Positions 1-10,780 of a stretch of 64,000 bases of DNA are shown piece by piece. A program made the translations under genes and the position numbers. The notes beneath the pieces are model-generated. The model was not told where the DNA came from. It did not search any database and saw only the letters and a program-made list of their open reading frames with translations. The first letter of the stretch is position 1. Every line of letters begins with the position of its first letter. The stretch comes from Bacteroidales bacterium H3 (lineage in GTDB: Bacteria; Bacteroidota; Bacteroidia; Bacteroidales; Muribaculaceae), in the NCBI GenBank assembly GCA_001701135.1, contig DAAN01000019.1:71236-135235 (forward strand), given 5' to 3'.

Positions 1-808
1 CCATAAAAATCAGCACGAGCGCCCAGGTGAGCACCGATGCGCCCATAAACATGGGGGCGGGATGGTTGGCGATGAATGCGCGAACCGATTCGGCAGTTCC
101 GGCGCTGATGCGGTATACGTCGGTCACACCCTCAACCTGCACCTCGGTGGAGGTGAAGTTGAAGAAGTCGAAAGTCTGAGTGTAATAGCTCAGTACCAGA
201 ATACCGATCAGGAAGCCGAGGTCGGCGAAGCGAGTCACGATGAATGCCTTCTTCGATGCCGACACGGCCGACGGTTTGGTATAATAGAAACCGATCAGCA
301 GATAGGAGGAGGCACCCACAAGCTCCCAGAAGATATACATCTGGAAAATGTTGGTGGCCACCACCAGACCGAGCATCGAGAAGCTGAAGAGCGACAGGAA
401 AGCGTAGAAACGCTGGAAGCCGGTCTCCCACACACCGTGATGGTCACGCATGTAGCCGTTGCTGTAGAGGTGCACCATAAACGAGATGGTGGTCACCACC
501 ACCAACAGCAGAGCCGCGATGGGGTCAATGAGAAAGCCCAGATGGATTACGAGGGTATCGGTGAATGCCAACCACTCCCAGTCGAAAAGGAAATGCTGCA
601 GGCGGACGCCCTCGGCGGATATAAACTCAGGCTGCCCCGAGAAGAAATAGGTGAAGGCTACGATATAGGCCAGCACCATGGTCACGCCCATGTTGCAGGT
701 GCCCAGAATACCGGCCCATTTGTGCGACATCTTGTGGCCGCACAGACCCAGCAGCAGGAACATCAGCAGTGGCAGTGCCAGAATAAGAACAGGAATTACT
801 TGTCCCAT
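1..808 (-). CDS. nuoL: NADH-quinone oxidoreductase subunit L (partial, 3' end outside window)
   Basis: This is the large antiporter-like membrane subunit of complex I that moves protons across the inner membrane. The ATG is at 808, 8 bases after the nuoK stop, and about 269 codons are readable before the window edge. The translation begins MGQVIPVLILALPLLMF and contains typical NuoL stretches such as HLGFLIDPIAALLL and IFWELVGASSYLLIGFYY, with successive membrane helices. It follows nuoK in the usual order; nuoM and nuoN are expected just outside. The truncation is only the window boundary. The family call is very secure. Confidence 0.96.
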   Translation of the reverse strand, partial: MGQVIPVLILALPLLMFLLLGLCGHKMSHKWAGILGTCNMGVTMVLAYIVAFTYFFSGQPEFISAEGVRLQHFLFDWEWLAFTDTLVIHLGFLIDPIAALLLVVVTTISFMVHLYSNGYMRDHHGVWETGFQRFYAFLSLFSFSMLGLVVATNIFQMYIFWELVGASSYLLIGFYYTKPSAVSASKKAFIVTRFADLGFLIGILVLSYYTQTFDFFNFTSTEVQVEGVTDVYRISAGTAESVRAFIANHPAPMFMGASVLTWALVLIFM

Positions 809-816
809 GTCGTTGC

Positions 817-1125
817 TTAGAATTTCATTTTGGAAACTTCGTCAATATCAGTTGTCTTCGTCGCGCGGAAAACATTGATGATAATGGCGATTGCCAGAGC
901 GGTCTCGGCGGCGGCCAGCGCTATGGCGAATAAGGTGAAGAACATGCCTTCGAGGGCTCCGGGCCAGAGGAAGCGGTTGAAGACCACGAAATTGATGTCG
1001 ACCGCGTTGAGCATCAGCTCGAGCGAGATGAGCATCGCGATCATGTTGCGGCGGGTGATGAAACCGTAAACACCGCAGCAGAACATCACGAGGCTCGGAA
1101 TGAGATACCAGAGAATTGTGTCCAT
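817..1125 (-). CDS. nuoK: NADH-quinone oxidoreductase subunit K
   Basis: Small three-helix membrane subunit of complex I, 102 residues, the normal size. The buried glutamates of the family are visible: E36 in the ISLELMLNAV stretch and E74 in LAAAETALAIA, which correspond to the two proton-path glutamates of NuoK. It lies between nuoJ (27-base gap) and nuoL (8-base gap) with no promoter in between, so it is co-transcribed. Confidence 0.97.
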   Translation of the reverse strand: MDTILWYLIPSLVMFCCGVYGFITRRNMIAMLISLELMLNAVDINFVVFNRFLWPGALEGMFFTLFAIALAAAETALAIAIIINVFRATKTTDIDEVSKMKF

Positions 1126-1152
1126 GTAAGATATATATTGCTGCGGTTTGAA

Positions 1153-1671
1153 TTACTGTTTGTCTTTGCGGGCAACGACCACACCGCCGATAATGCACGC
1201 CAGAAGCAGCACACTGATTGCCTCGAAGGGGAGCAGATAGCCGTCGGTGCCGGTGGAGAGCAGGCGGGTGCCTATTTCCTGCATCGGAGGATTAGCGCCC
1301 GAAGCCGTGGCCGACCAGAGGTCGCAGCGGCTTACAAGTGCGTAGCCCGATACAATCAACATCAGCAGCGCCCCTGTCAGACCGAGGACGCGCTTTCTGG
1401 AGGTGAGTTTGGCGCTGTTGTCGCCGGGGTGGCTCGTCAGAAGAATGGAAAAGACGAACAACACCACGATGCCGCCTGCGTATACCGCAATCTGCACCGC
1501 ACCAAGAAACTCATAATCGAGCTGGAAATAGAGTCCGGCGGTGGCGAAGAGGGCAAACAGCAGATATGTGGCGGCGCGCAGAATCTTGCGCGTGGTGACA
1601 GCAAGCACCGAGCAGATGACAATCGCCAGGGCGATTACCACGTAGACGATGATACTTCCTACTGAATCCAT
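1153..1671 (-). CDS. nuoJ: NADH-quinone oxidoreductase subunit J
   Basis: Membrane subunit J of complex I, 172 residues, with about five hydrophobic segments. The conserved third-helix region is visible as LDYEFLGAVQIAVYAGGIVVLFVF, shown here in parts: LGAVQIAVYAGG and VVLFVFSILLT. It sits 90 bases downstream of nuoI and 27 bases upstream of nuoK on the same strand. The 1672-1761 spacer contains a near-copy of the end of nuoI (see the repeat feature) and no recognisable promoter. Confidence 0.96.
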   Translation of the reverse strand: MDSVGSIIVYVVIALAIVICSVLAVTTRKILRAATYLLFALFATAGLYFQLDYEFLGAVQIAVYAGGIVVLFVFSILLTSHPGDNSAKLTSRKRVLGLTGALLMLIVSGYALVSRCDLWSATASGANPPMQEIGTRLLSTGTDGYLLPFEAISVLLLACIIGGVVVARKDKQ

Positions 1672-1732
1672 ATTTTAGTTTACTTTTTTCTATTGGTTGA
1701 AATGCGCTCCGCTTGATTGCGGATGTGGATGC

Positions 1733-1774
1733 TTATGCGTTCCCCTGTGAGCGAGGGAAGCTTATGCATTCCCT
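1733..1774 (-). repeat. Near-duplicate of the nuoI 3' end in the nuoI-nuoJ spacer
   Basis: Read on the minus strand, the last codons and stop of nuoI (GGGAATGCATAAGC) are followed within about 15 bases by GGGAACGCATAAGC, a 13-of-14 copy that includes a second TAA-containing unit. It looks like a small local duplication around the stop codon. Function unknown. Confidence 0.6.
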
Positions 1775-2499
1775 TTGGCAGCTTTTAGGGCTGCAGCTTT
1801 CTCGAGGGCGGCTTTCACCTTGGCAATCTTCTCGGGATCGCCTGTGGCCTCGGCGGCGGCAAGCGCCTTCTTGGCCTTTTCATCAAGCTCGACCGCGGGA
1901 GCGGCTTTAGCTGCGGCATTCGCCTCGGCGGGAGCTGCAGCGGCAGCAGCGGCTTTAGCTTCGGCAGCCTTGCGGGCAGCCTCGGCCTTGGCCTTCTTCT
2001 CGGCCTCGAACTTGGCACGCTGCTCGGGTGTAGGCTCCGGCTCGGGCTTTTCGGGCAGATAGTTGAGTTTCTTCACCAGCTGGTCGCGGGTGAACACAGC
2101 CTGCTCGAAATCGTTGCTGAAGTCAAGAGCATGTGTGGGACAGTTCTGCACGCACAGCTGGCAGAAAGTGCAGCTGCCAAGGTCGTAAATGTATTTTTCG
2201 AGTTTCTTTTTCTTCTTGCCGTCCCAGGTCTCCGTCATCTTGGTTTCAAGAGTGATGGTGCCGTTGGGGCAGACGCGCTCGCAGGTGCCGCATGCAATGC
2301 ACTTGTGGTTGCCATCCTTGTCGTAGACAAGTTCCAGGCGTGCACGGAAACGCTGCGAGATGTTCATGTTTTCGCGGTTGTCGGGATATTTCTCGGTGAT
2401 TTTAGGGGTGACGAATTCCTTTCCGGTCACAGATAGACCTTTGAAGAGGCTTGTCACGCCCTGTCCCAATCCTTTGAAATAATCTTTGATACTACCCAT
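1762..2499 (-). CDS. nuoI: NADH-quinone oxidoreductase subunit I with long Ala/Lys-rich C-terminal tail
   Basis: Iron-sulphur subunit of complex I that passes electrons through two 4Fe-4S clusters. Both cluster motifs are present: C67-IAC-GTC-ERVC77-P and C110-TFC-QLC-VQNC120-P. The ferredoxin domain ends near residue 145. Residues about 150-245 form a Pro/Glu linker and then an Ala/Lys/Glu-rich, probably helical tail; usual NuoI proteins are about 150-180 residues, so nearly 40% of this protein is extra. The gene follows atpG rather than nuoH, so the ATP synthase genes separate it from nuoH. Identity is certain; the tail's role is unknown. Confidence 0.96.
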   Translation of the reverse strand: MGSIKDYFKGLGQGVTSLFKGLSVTGKEFVTPKITEKYPDNRENMNISQRFRARLELVYDKDGNHKCIACGTCERVCPNGTITLETKMTETWDGKKKKKLEKYIYDLGSCTFCQLCVQNCPTHALDFSNDFEQAVFTRDQLVKKLNYLPEKPEPEPTPEQRAKFEAEKKAKAEAARKAAEAKAAAAAAAPAEANAAAKAAPAVELDEKAKKALAAAEATGDPEKIAKVKAALEKAAALKAAKGNA

Positions 2500-2540
2500 G
2501 TCGGTTATTAAGATCAGTATATATTTTTCGTTGTTAGCGT

Positions 2541-2574
2541 TTTGGAAGAAACAGGCCGGAGGGTTTCCGACCGG
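2541..2574 (-). terminator. Weak stem-loop between atpG and nuoI
   Basis: On the minus strand GGTCGGA pairs with TCCGGCC (one G-U pair; plus coordinates 66-72 and 54-60 of 2500) around a 5-base loop and is followed by TGTTTCTT. It may act as a partial terminator or processing site that lowers nuoI-L expression relative to the atp genes. The U-run is poor, so full termination is unlikely. Confidence 0.4.
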
Positions 2575-2578
2575 AATC

Positions 2579-3457
2579 TTATCTCACCTGGCCGCCGAGA
2601 ATATCGAGCAGTTCGGTGGTGATGGCCTGCTGACGCAGCTTGTTGAATTCAAGCTGCAGCTGGTCGAGGAGCTTCTTGGCATTGTCGTTGGCCGACTGCA
2701 TGGCCATCACGCGGGCGGCCTGCTCGCTTGCGCGGTTTTCGGTGAACACATCCTGCATCACCGCGAGGAGATACATCGGAAGCACCTTAGAGAAAATCGC
2801 TTCGGCCGAAGGCTCGAACAGATAGGGCTTCGAGCTCTCTTTCCCCGCGAAGGAGCTGAACGCTTCCTCGGTGACGGGGAGCAGTTCCTTGCTCTCGATG
2901 CGCTGCCGGCTCACCGACTTATACGACATATAGAGCAGATCAACGCGGTCGAAACGTCCGCTCAGAAAATCATCGCGGAGGCTCCAGGTGAAATCGCGCA
3001 CGTCAGTGGTCTTGGAGTCGACATCGCGGGGAAGGTCGATTTCCACTCCGGGGAGCTGGATTTTGCGCGCTGCCGCAGCAATCTTGCGCCCCACAGGCAC
3101 AACGGTTATGCGGCAGCCGGCGCCGAGCTGCTGACGGAGTGTGGCCAGCCGTGCCAGAAGATCCTTGAAAATATTTATGTTGTAGGCGCCGCAGAGGCCG
3201 TCGTCAGAACCCCAGACCACCACAGCAGCATTGCTGACAGTTGTGTGCGGTGTCATCAGGGGCGACGAAAAGGCAGCGTCGGAACCAATGATGTTGGCAA
3301 TAATGGTCTCCACCTGATCCCTGTAAGGACGCAGCTGGCGCAGGGCACCCTCGGCCTTGTGCATCTTGGCCGAGGAAATCATCTTCATGGCACCGGTGAT
3401 CTTCTCCGAAGAAGCCACCGAGCCGATTCTGCCTTTAAGTTCTCTTAATGTTGCCAT
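2579..3457 (-). CDS. atpG: ATP synthase F1 subunit gamma
   Basis: Central rotor shaft subunit of F1, 292 residues. The N-terminal MATLRELKGRIGSVASSEKITGAMKMI and the C-terminal segment ending in ITTELLDILGG are the paired coiled-coil ends typical of gamma; the first is abbreviated here to its key part LKGRIGSV..KITGAMKM. It is the last gene of the atp block, 31 bases after atpA and 79 bases before nuoI. Start chosen at the first ATG, which matches the family N-terminus. Confidence 0.97.
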   Translation of the reverse strand: MATLRELKGRIGSVASSEKITGAMKMISSAKMHKAEGALRQLRPYRDQVETIIANIIGSDAAFSSPLMTPHTTVSNAAVVVWGSDDGLCGAYNINIFKDLLARLATLRQQLGAGCRITVVPVGRKIAAAARKIQLPGVEIDLPRDVDSKTTDVRDFTWSLRDDFLSGRFDRVDLLYMSYKSVSRQRIESKELLPVTEEAFSSFAGKESSKPYLFEPSAEAIFSKVLPMYLLAVMQDVFTENRASEQAARVMAMQSANDNAKKLLDQLQLEFNKLRQQAITTELLDILGGQVR

Positions 3458-3488
3458 TGACTGTTGTTTACGGGAATCAGATTAGAAA

Positions 3489-5063
3489 TCAGGCATAGCG
3501 CTGAGCCACCTCGGCAGCAGCGGCCGTGAGCTTTTCAGCCACTTCGTCTGTTAGTTTTCCGGCTTTGATCACATCAAGCACATCGGCCTGGTGACGGGCA
3601 TGGAGCAACTGAAGCAGAAGCTGCTGGAACTCCCCTACCTTGTCCAGAGGCACGGAGGAAAGCAGACCCTTGGTGCCGCAGAAAATCACTGCCACCTGGT
3701 CCTCGACCGGCCACGGTTTATATTGGGGCTGAATCAGCAACTGCTCGTTCTTGCGGCCGCGGTCGATGACGCGTGCGGTCACAGGGTCGATGTCGCCGCC
3801 GAATTTGGTGAACGATTCAAGTTCGCGGAACTGCGCCTGGTCGATTTTCAACGTACCAGCCACTTTCTTCATCGACTTGATCTGGGCATTACCGCCTACA
3901 CGCGACACCGAGATACCCACGTTGATGGCCGGGCGGATGCCTCGGTTAAACAGCGCTGTCTCAAGATAGATCTGGCCGTCGGTGATCGAAATCACATTGG
4001 TAGGAATATATGCCGACACGTCGCCGGCCTGAGTCTCGATGATAGGAAGTGCGGTGAGCGAACCGCCACCTTTCACCAGAGGTCTGAGCACTTCGGGGAG
4101 GTCGTTCATCTGCGATGCCACCTCCTGGTTGTCGATAATGCGGGCGGCACGTTCGAGCAGACGCGAGTGGAGGTAGAAAATATCGCCGGGATAAGCCTCG
4201 CGGCCCGAGGGACGTTTCAGAATCAGCGAAATCTCGCGGTAGGCCACGGCCTGCTTCGAGAGGTCGTCGTAGACGATAAGGGCGTCGCGACCGGTGTCGC
4301 GGATAAATTCACCGATGGCCACACCGGCAAAGGGAGCGTAATAGCGCATGGCCGCCGAGTCGGCTGCCGTGGCTGCCACCACGCAGGTATAATCCATGGC
4401 GCCATGCTGGCGGAGTGTCTCCACAAGAGCGGCTACCGACGATGCCTTCTGGCCGATGGCCACATAGATGCAATAAACAGGCTTGCCCTGCTCGAAATTC
4501 TGGCGCTGGTTGATGATTGTGTCGACTGCCACGGCGGTCTTGCCGATCTGACGGTCGCCGATAATCAGCTCGCGCTGTCCGCGGCCGATGGGCACCATGG
4601 AGTCGACGGCTTTCAGACCGGTCTGCAGAGGTGTCTTGACCGACTGACGGAAAATCACACCGGGAGCCTTGCGCTCCAGAGGCATGTTATAGAGTTTTCC
4701 CTCCACGGGTCCCTTGCCGTCGATGGGCTCGCCGAGGATATTGATTACACGTCCGAAAAGACCTTCGCCCACAGGAATCGAGGCGATTTCGCCGGTGCGG
4801 CGCACGGTCATGTTCTCGGTCACTTTGTTGACACTGTTGAGCAGAATCACGCCCACGTTGCTTTCCTCGAGGTTGAGGGCCACGCCACGCACCCCGTTCT
4901 CAAACTCAACAAGCTCGTTGGCACACACGTTGTCGAGTCCGTAGACATGGGCAACGCCGTCGCCGACGTCGAGCACAGTGCCGACTTCTTCGAAAGCAAC
5001 CGATTTGTTAACGTTTTCAAGCTGCTGCTTCAAAACTTCCGATATCTCGCTGGGATTAATCAT
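3489..5063 (-). CDS. atpA: ATP synthase F1 subunit alpha
   Basis: Non-catalytic nucleotide-binding subunit of F1, 524 residues. The P-loop GDRQIGKT is near residue 170 and the family stretch LLERAARI is present. The N-terminus [16 protein letters not shown] is the usual alpha start. It lies between atpH (39-base gap) and atpG, in the order expected for a Bacteroidetes atp operon. Confidence 0.98.
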   Translation of the reverse strand: MINPSEISEVLKQQLENVNKSVAFEEVGTVLDVGDGVAHVYGLDNVCANELVEFENGVRGVALNLEESNVGVILLNSVNKVTENMTVRRTGEIASIPVGEGLFGRVINILGEPIDGKGPVEGKLYNMPLERKAPGVIFRQSVKTPLQTGLKAVDSMVPIGRGQRELIIGDRQIGKTAVAVDTIINQRQNFEQGKPVYCIYVAIGQKASSVAALVETLRQHGAMDYTCVVAATAADSAAMRYYAPFAGVAIGEFIRDTGRDALIVYDDLSKQAVAYREISLILKRPSGREAYPGDIFYLHSRLLERAARIIDNQEVASQMNDLPEVLRPLVKGGGSLTALPIIETQAGDVSAYIPTNVISITDGQIYLETALFNRGIRPAINVGISVSRVGGNAQIKSMKKVAGTLKIDQAQFRELESFTKFGGDIDPVTARVIDRGRKNEQLLIQPQYKPWPVEDQVAVIFCGTKGLLSSVPLDKVGEFQQLLLQLLHARHQADVLDVIKAGKLTDEVAEKLTAAAAEVAQRYA

Positions 5064-5102
5064 TGGTCCAGTAATTGTTTTAAGTAACTGTCAGTGGCCG
5101 CT

Positions 5103-5690
5103 TCAGACGCGGCTCAAAAGCTTCAGTCGCAATTGTTTAAGTTCGTTCTTTACCGAGGCGTCGAGACGCTCGTTGTCAATGTCGACCGTGAACCCGCCGA
5201 TAATGTCGGGATCGGTGGCAAACGTCATTTCCGAAGTGCCGCCATCGAGATGGGCGGTGATAAACTTGGTGAGGCGCTGCTGTTCCTGCTTGTCGAGGGG
5301 CTTGGCCGACACAACTTTCACTCTGTAGATGCTGTTCTCCTTGCGGTAGATGTCGCAGTAGGCGCGGCTCGCAGCCCATGCCAGAGGCAGGCGGCGGTTC
5401 TCCACCAGAAGTTTCAGGAAGTCGGCAAAGACCTCGGCGTCGACCTCCGACACAGCCTTCATGGCAGTGGCGGGCACATTCTCGTCGACATGGGCAGCCG
5501 TCTTCAGCAGCTCCACTTTTTTGGCATCCTCGACAAACGGATTGTCGATGGTGCGGTTCAGAGCGGGATTGTCGGCAAAACTGTGGCTGAGGTTGCCCAT
5601 CAGACGGTAAAGCCCGGCGTCGGCTCCCCGTTCTACAGCGAACTTGTAGAGAGCCTTGGCATATCGTTTGGGAATTAAACCTTCATTCAT
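5103..5690 (-). CDS. atpH: ATP synthase F1 subunit delta (OSCP)
   Basis: Peripheral-stalk subunit linking F1 to the b subunit, 195 residues. The N-terminal domain begins LIPKRYAKALYKFAVERG, matching the delta/OSCP signature (RYAxALxxxA). The C-terminal half contains the GGFTVDIDNERLDASVKNEL segment typical of the family, where the conserved G and D precede the last helix. It is flanked by atpF and atpA with gaps of 35 and 39 bases. Confidence 0.96.
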   Translation of the reverse strand: MNEGLIPKRYAKALYKFAVERGADAGLYRLMGNLSHSFADNPALNRTIDNPFVEDAKKVELLKTAAHVDENVPATAMKAVSEVDAEVFADFLKLLVENRRLPLAWAASRAYCDIYRKENSIYRVKVVSAKPLDKQEQQRLTKFITAHLDGGTSEMTFATDPDIIGGFTVDIDNERLDASVKNELKQLRLKLLSRV

Positions 5691-5725
5691 TGCGATCGGA
5701 GAATTACAAAAGGGTCCTCAGTTAA

Positions 5726-6223
5726 TCAGTTCTTGCTTTCAATTTCGTCAAGGTATGTGTTGACAAGTTTCTTCTGGGCGTCATCGCTCTTGAGCTGATT
5801 GCGGGTGACTTTCCCGGCAATCTCGATGGCCATGTCACTCACCTGATCGCGAAGGCTCTGCTCGGCCTCGCGACGGCTCTGTTCGATGGAAAGCTTTGCG
5901 GCGTCCTTCTCTTTCTGCGCTTCCTTGCGGGCGTCCTCGCGGGCGCTTTCGATAATCTGGGTGCGCATCTTGTTGGCGTCGGCGATGATGTCGGCCTCAC
6001 GCTTGTGGGCTGCCTGAATCTGGCGGTCGGCCTCGGCGTTGGCGTTGTCGAGTTTTTCCTTGGCGCTTTGAGCATACTCAACACCCTTATCTATAAGGTC
6101 GGCACGCCCGTCTATACCCTTCATGATGTAGGGCCAGGCGAACTTCCACAGGATGAAAAACAGTATGGCGAATGCCACAAACATCCAGATGGTCAAGCCA
6201 AAATCAACTTTGAAAAGTTCCAT
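5726..6223 (-). CDS. atpF: ATP synthase Fo subunit b
   Basis: Membrane-anchored stator subunit. I choose the ATG at 6223 (MELFKVDFGLTIWMFVAFAI), giving 165 residues, because the membrane helix then starts within 10 residues as in other b subunits. An in-frame ATG at 6274 would add 17 residues with no family match. One transmembrane helix is followed by a long charged coiled coil rich in Lys/Glu/Ala. It sits between atpE and atpH. Confidence 0.94.
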   Translation of the reverse strand: MELFKVDFGLTIWMFVAFAILFFILWKFAWPYIMKGIDGRADLIDKGVEYAQSAKEKLDNANAEADRQIQAAHKREADIIADANKMRTQIIESAREDARKEAQKEKDAAKLSIEQSRREAEQSLRDQVSDMAIEIAGKVTRNQLKSDDAQKKLVNTYLDEIESKN

Positions 6224-6331
6224 AGTGAAGATAACCTCAGTGTTAAGGGTTTGAAGTTTGAGAAATAAGTTCATTCCGGCGGGGCGCGCCGCCCTGAACG
6301 GGGCGGCACGCTCCGGGTCGGAAGTCAGCGG

Positions 6332-6619
<288 letters not shown>

Positions 6620-6630
6620 TTATCTGTATA

Positions 6631-7785
6631 TTATGCTTTGGATGGAGTTTTATCTTCATGGCCATGTTCCTTTTCCTGGGCAAGACCGATGAAGATGGTC
6701 GACAGCATGGTGAACACATAGGCCTGGATGAAGCTCACAAGCACATCGATCAGCAGCATGAACACGGAGAACAGGATTGAAATCACTGCCGTACCCGATG
6801 CTACCGCTACGCCCATGGCGGCGAAAATGAAGATGAGCATCGTAAGGATAAGCACTATCATGTGACCGCCCATCATGTTGGCGAACAGACGCACTGTCAG
6901 TGCCGCAGGCTTGGTGAAGATTCCGAAAATCTCAATCACCTGCATGATGGGGAGCGGACATTTCAGCCAGATGGGAACATCGGGCCAGAAAATATCTTTC
7001 CAGTAAATCTTGGTGGCGAATACGTTGGTGATGAAGAATGTGAAGAGCGCGAGCACCAGCGTCACGGCGATGTTGCCGGTGACATTGGCACCGCCCGGGA
7101 ACACCACAATCAGTCCCAGCAGATTCATGAAGAAGATGAAGTAGAACACTGTGAGCAGATAGGGCGCGAAACGCGAGCTATCCTCTTTGAGTGTGGGCTT
7201 TACCACTCCTTTGTATATGAATTCTGTGAGGGCATCGATGGCGCCGGTCATGCGGCGGGGTGCCTTGAACGGGTTTTTCTTGTACCAACGGGCGAGTTTC
7301 AGCACCAGAATAAGCACCACTATGCAGGCGATGAACAGAGCTGCCACATTCTTGGTGATGGAGATGTCCCACGGTTTGTAGATTTCTGTCACTTTGCCGG
7401 TGGCTTCATCCTTGCTCACCACCTCCACGAGTTTGCCTTTGTATTGCCCGTCGGGAGCAATCATCAGCTCGGTATCCCCTTTGCGGAAAATCTCACCAGG
7501 CTCATGGGGAATATCGGACGACCAGAAGAAGTGAACGCCGGCACGGCATATCAGGATGCAGGGCAAAGGGATGCGCTTATGGTGGTTGAAGGGCATCTCC
7601 CAGCCATAGGCATCACCGAGATGATCGAAGATGATCTCCTTGATGTCGAGCTTCTCTTCCTGAGCTTCGGCCCGGGTAGCTTCTTCGGCCTCATGAAGTT
7701 TTTCGGAGGTGGAAGACGCCACAGAAGCCAGAGCTGCCGAGAAGCAGCCTGTCAGGAGTGCCATTATTATAAATAACTTCTTCAT
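6631..7785 (-). CDS. atpB: ATP synthase Fo subunit a, with long N-terminal periplasmic region
   Basis: Stator half-channel subunit, 384 residues, longer than the about 270 of E. coli. It begins with a signal-peptide-like segment (KKLFIIMALLTGCFSAALA) and a roughly 110-residue hydrophilic region before the first membrane helix; extended a subunits are common in Bacteroidetes. The essential arginine lies in LTVRLFANMMGGH near residue 298. The gene follows atpC and precedes atpE. Confidence 0.96.
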   Translation of the reverse strand: MKKLFIIMALLTGCFSAALASVASSTSEKLHEAEEATRAEAQEEKLDIKEIIFDHLGDAYGWEMPFNHHKRIPLPCILICRAGVHFFWSSDIPHEPGEIFRKGDTELMIAPDGQYKGKLVEVVSKDEATGKVTEIYKPWDISITKNVAALFIACIVVLILVLKLARWYKKNPFKAPRRMTGAIDALTEFIYKGVVKPTLKEDSSRFAPYLLTVFYFIFFMNLLGLIVVFPGGANVTGNIAVTLVLALFTFFITNVFATKIYWKDIFWPDVPIWLKCPLPIMQVIEIFGIFTKPAALTVRLFANMMGGHMIVLILTMLIFIFAAMGVAVASGTAVISILFSVFMLLIDVLVSFIQAYVFTMLSTIFIGLAQEKEHGHEDKTPSKA

Positions 7786-7824
7786 TGGAAGATTCAGGGT
7801 TGACGTTGTTGGAAAGTGACTGAA

Positions 7825-8058
7825 TCAGTAGATGCAGACCGACACCACATCGTGATCGATGTCGGCGATGCCTCCCTCTACCTCAATTTCATGGCGCCCG
7901 GAAGCCTCGGCATATTTGATTTTGCCTTTTACGAGGGTTGAAATCAGCGAGGCGTGGTGCGGCAGCACGGTGAACTGCCCCATTTCGCCGGGAAGGGTCA
8001 CCATTGAGGCTTCACCTTCGAAAAGCACTTTTTCAGCTGAGATTATCTTGAGTACCAT
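7825..8058 (-). CDS. atpC: ATP synthase F1 subunit epsilon, short form
   Basis: Only 77 residues, covering just the N-terminal beta-sandwich (LKIISAEKVLFEGEA, LPGEMGQFTVLPHHA). Standard epsilon is about 135 residues and has two C-terminal helices that can inhibit ATP hydrolysis; these are absent here. The stop is followed by a normal spacer to atpB, so this is not an obvious frameshift. Short epsilons are known in Bacteroidetes. The consequence, loss of epsilon-type inhibition, is inference. Confidence 0.93.
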   Translation of the reverse strand: MVLKIISAEKVLFEGEASMVTLPGEMGQFTVLPHHASLISTLVKGKIKYAEASGRHEIEVEGGIADIDHDVVSVCIY

Positions 8059-8114
8059 TCAGTAGCGGTTTGACATTATATGTTGAATGTGTCTGCAGCG
8101 ACTCCGAGCCGGAA

Positions 8115-9629
<1,515 letters not shown>

Positions 9630-9648
9630 TTATGCGTTTTGTTTTAAA

Positions 9649-10740
9649 TCAGAAGTAGAGGCCTTCGGCCACGATCCACACCATCAGGGCGAGGTTGACC
9701 AGATTGATGGGGAGGAGATATTTCCATTCGAGGCTCAGCAGCTGGTCGATGCGCAGACGGGGGTAGGTCCACTTGAACCAGATGATGATGAATGAAATCA
9801 CGAAACACTTGAGCAGGAACCACACAATCGAGGGGCAATAGCTCATGACGGTGTTGAACCCGTCCCAACCGCTGATCTGGAAGGGCATCCAGCCGCCGAA
9901 GAAGAGCAGCGTGGCCACGCCCGACACAATGAACAGATTGAGGTATTCTGCCAGATAAAAGAATCCGAAATGAATACCGGAATATTCGGTATGATAGCCG
10001 GCGGTAAGTTCCGACTCGGCTTCGGGAAGGTCAAAGGGGCCGCGGTTGGTCTCGGCAGTGCCGGCAATCATATATATGATAAAAGCGATGATAGCCGGGA
10101 TGTGGGCCGAGAAGATAAACCAGTGGTCTTTCTGAGCCATCACTATCTCCTCTACGCTCATGGTGCCGGCGAAGACAACCATGGTGAGAATCGACAAGCC
10201 AACAGACAGTTCATAGCTCACCATCTGCGAACCCGAGCGGAGAGCGCCGATGAGGGTGAACTTATTGTTTGACGACCAGCCGGCCAGCAGAATGCCGAGC
10301 ACACCGATCGACGAACATGCCAGCAGAAAGAAGATGCCGATGTTGAAGTCTATGATCTGCAGTCCGTTGCCCCAGGGTAGCACAGCGAAACAGAGCATGG
10401 AGGCAATGATCACCAGATAGGGTGCCAGGGCAAAAAGGAACTGATCGACATGATTCAGATGGATAAGCTCCTTGATAAGAATCTTGAACATGTCGGCCAC
10501 CGACTGGAGCAGACCCCAGGGACCGACACGGTTGGGACCGACACGGCACTGGAAATAGGCACAGATTTTACGTTCGTAAAGGATGTAGAACAGCGCCAGC
10601 ACCGAATAGGCCAGCAGCAGCCCCACGCCCACGAGGAGACACTCGATGGTGGTTGCCAGCCAGGAGGGCATATAGTTGTTGAGCATAGTGTCGAACCATG
10701 TCGACAGGCTGCTGAAGTTATCGATTGTGATATTACTCAT
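9649..10740 (-). CDS. nuoH: NADH-quinone oxidoreductase subunit H
   Basis: Membrane subunit that forms the quinone-binding cavity with NuoB and NuoD; 363 residues with about eight helices. Family signatures are visible: [19 protein letters not shown] and the charged loop [20 protein letters not shown], here represented by RVGPNRVGP and [17 protein letters not shown]. It follows nuoCD by 40 bases and precedes atpD by 31 bases. Confidence 0.97.
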   Translation of the reverse strand: MSNITIDNFSSLSTWFDTMLNNYMPSWLATTIECLLVGVGLLLAYSVLALFYILYERKICAYFQCRVGPNRVGPWGLLQSVADMFKILIKELIHLNHVDQFLFALAPYLVIIASMLCFAVLPWGNGLQIIDFNIGIFFLLACSSIGVLGILLAGWSSNNKFTLIGALRSGSQMVSYELSVGLSILTMVVFAGTMSVEEIVMAQKDHWFIFSAHIPAIIAFIIYMIAGTAETNRGPFDLPEAESELTAGYHTEYSGIHFGFFYLAEYLNLFIVSGVATLLFFGGWMPFQISGWDGFNTVMSYCPSIVWFLLKCFVISFIIIWFKWTYPRLRIDQLLSLEWKYLLPINLVNLALMVWIVAEGLYF

Positions 10741-10780
10741 GACAAGTAATGTGATTTCTTATATCGTTGTTAATGATTGG

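Noticed and set aside
62..820. 252-codon plus-strand ORF at the window start
   Set aside because: It is antisense to nuoL, which has clear family sequence; the His/Glu/Gly-rich translation is a composition artefact.
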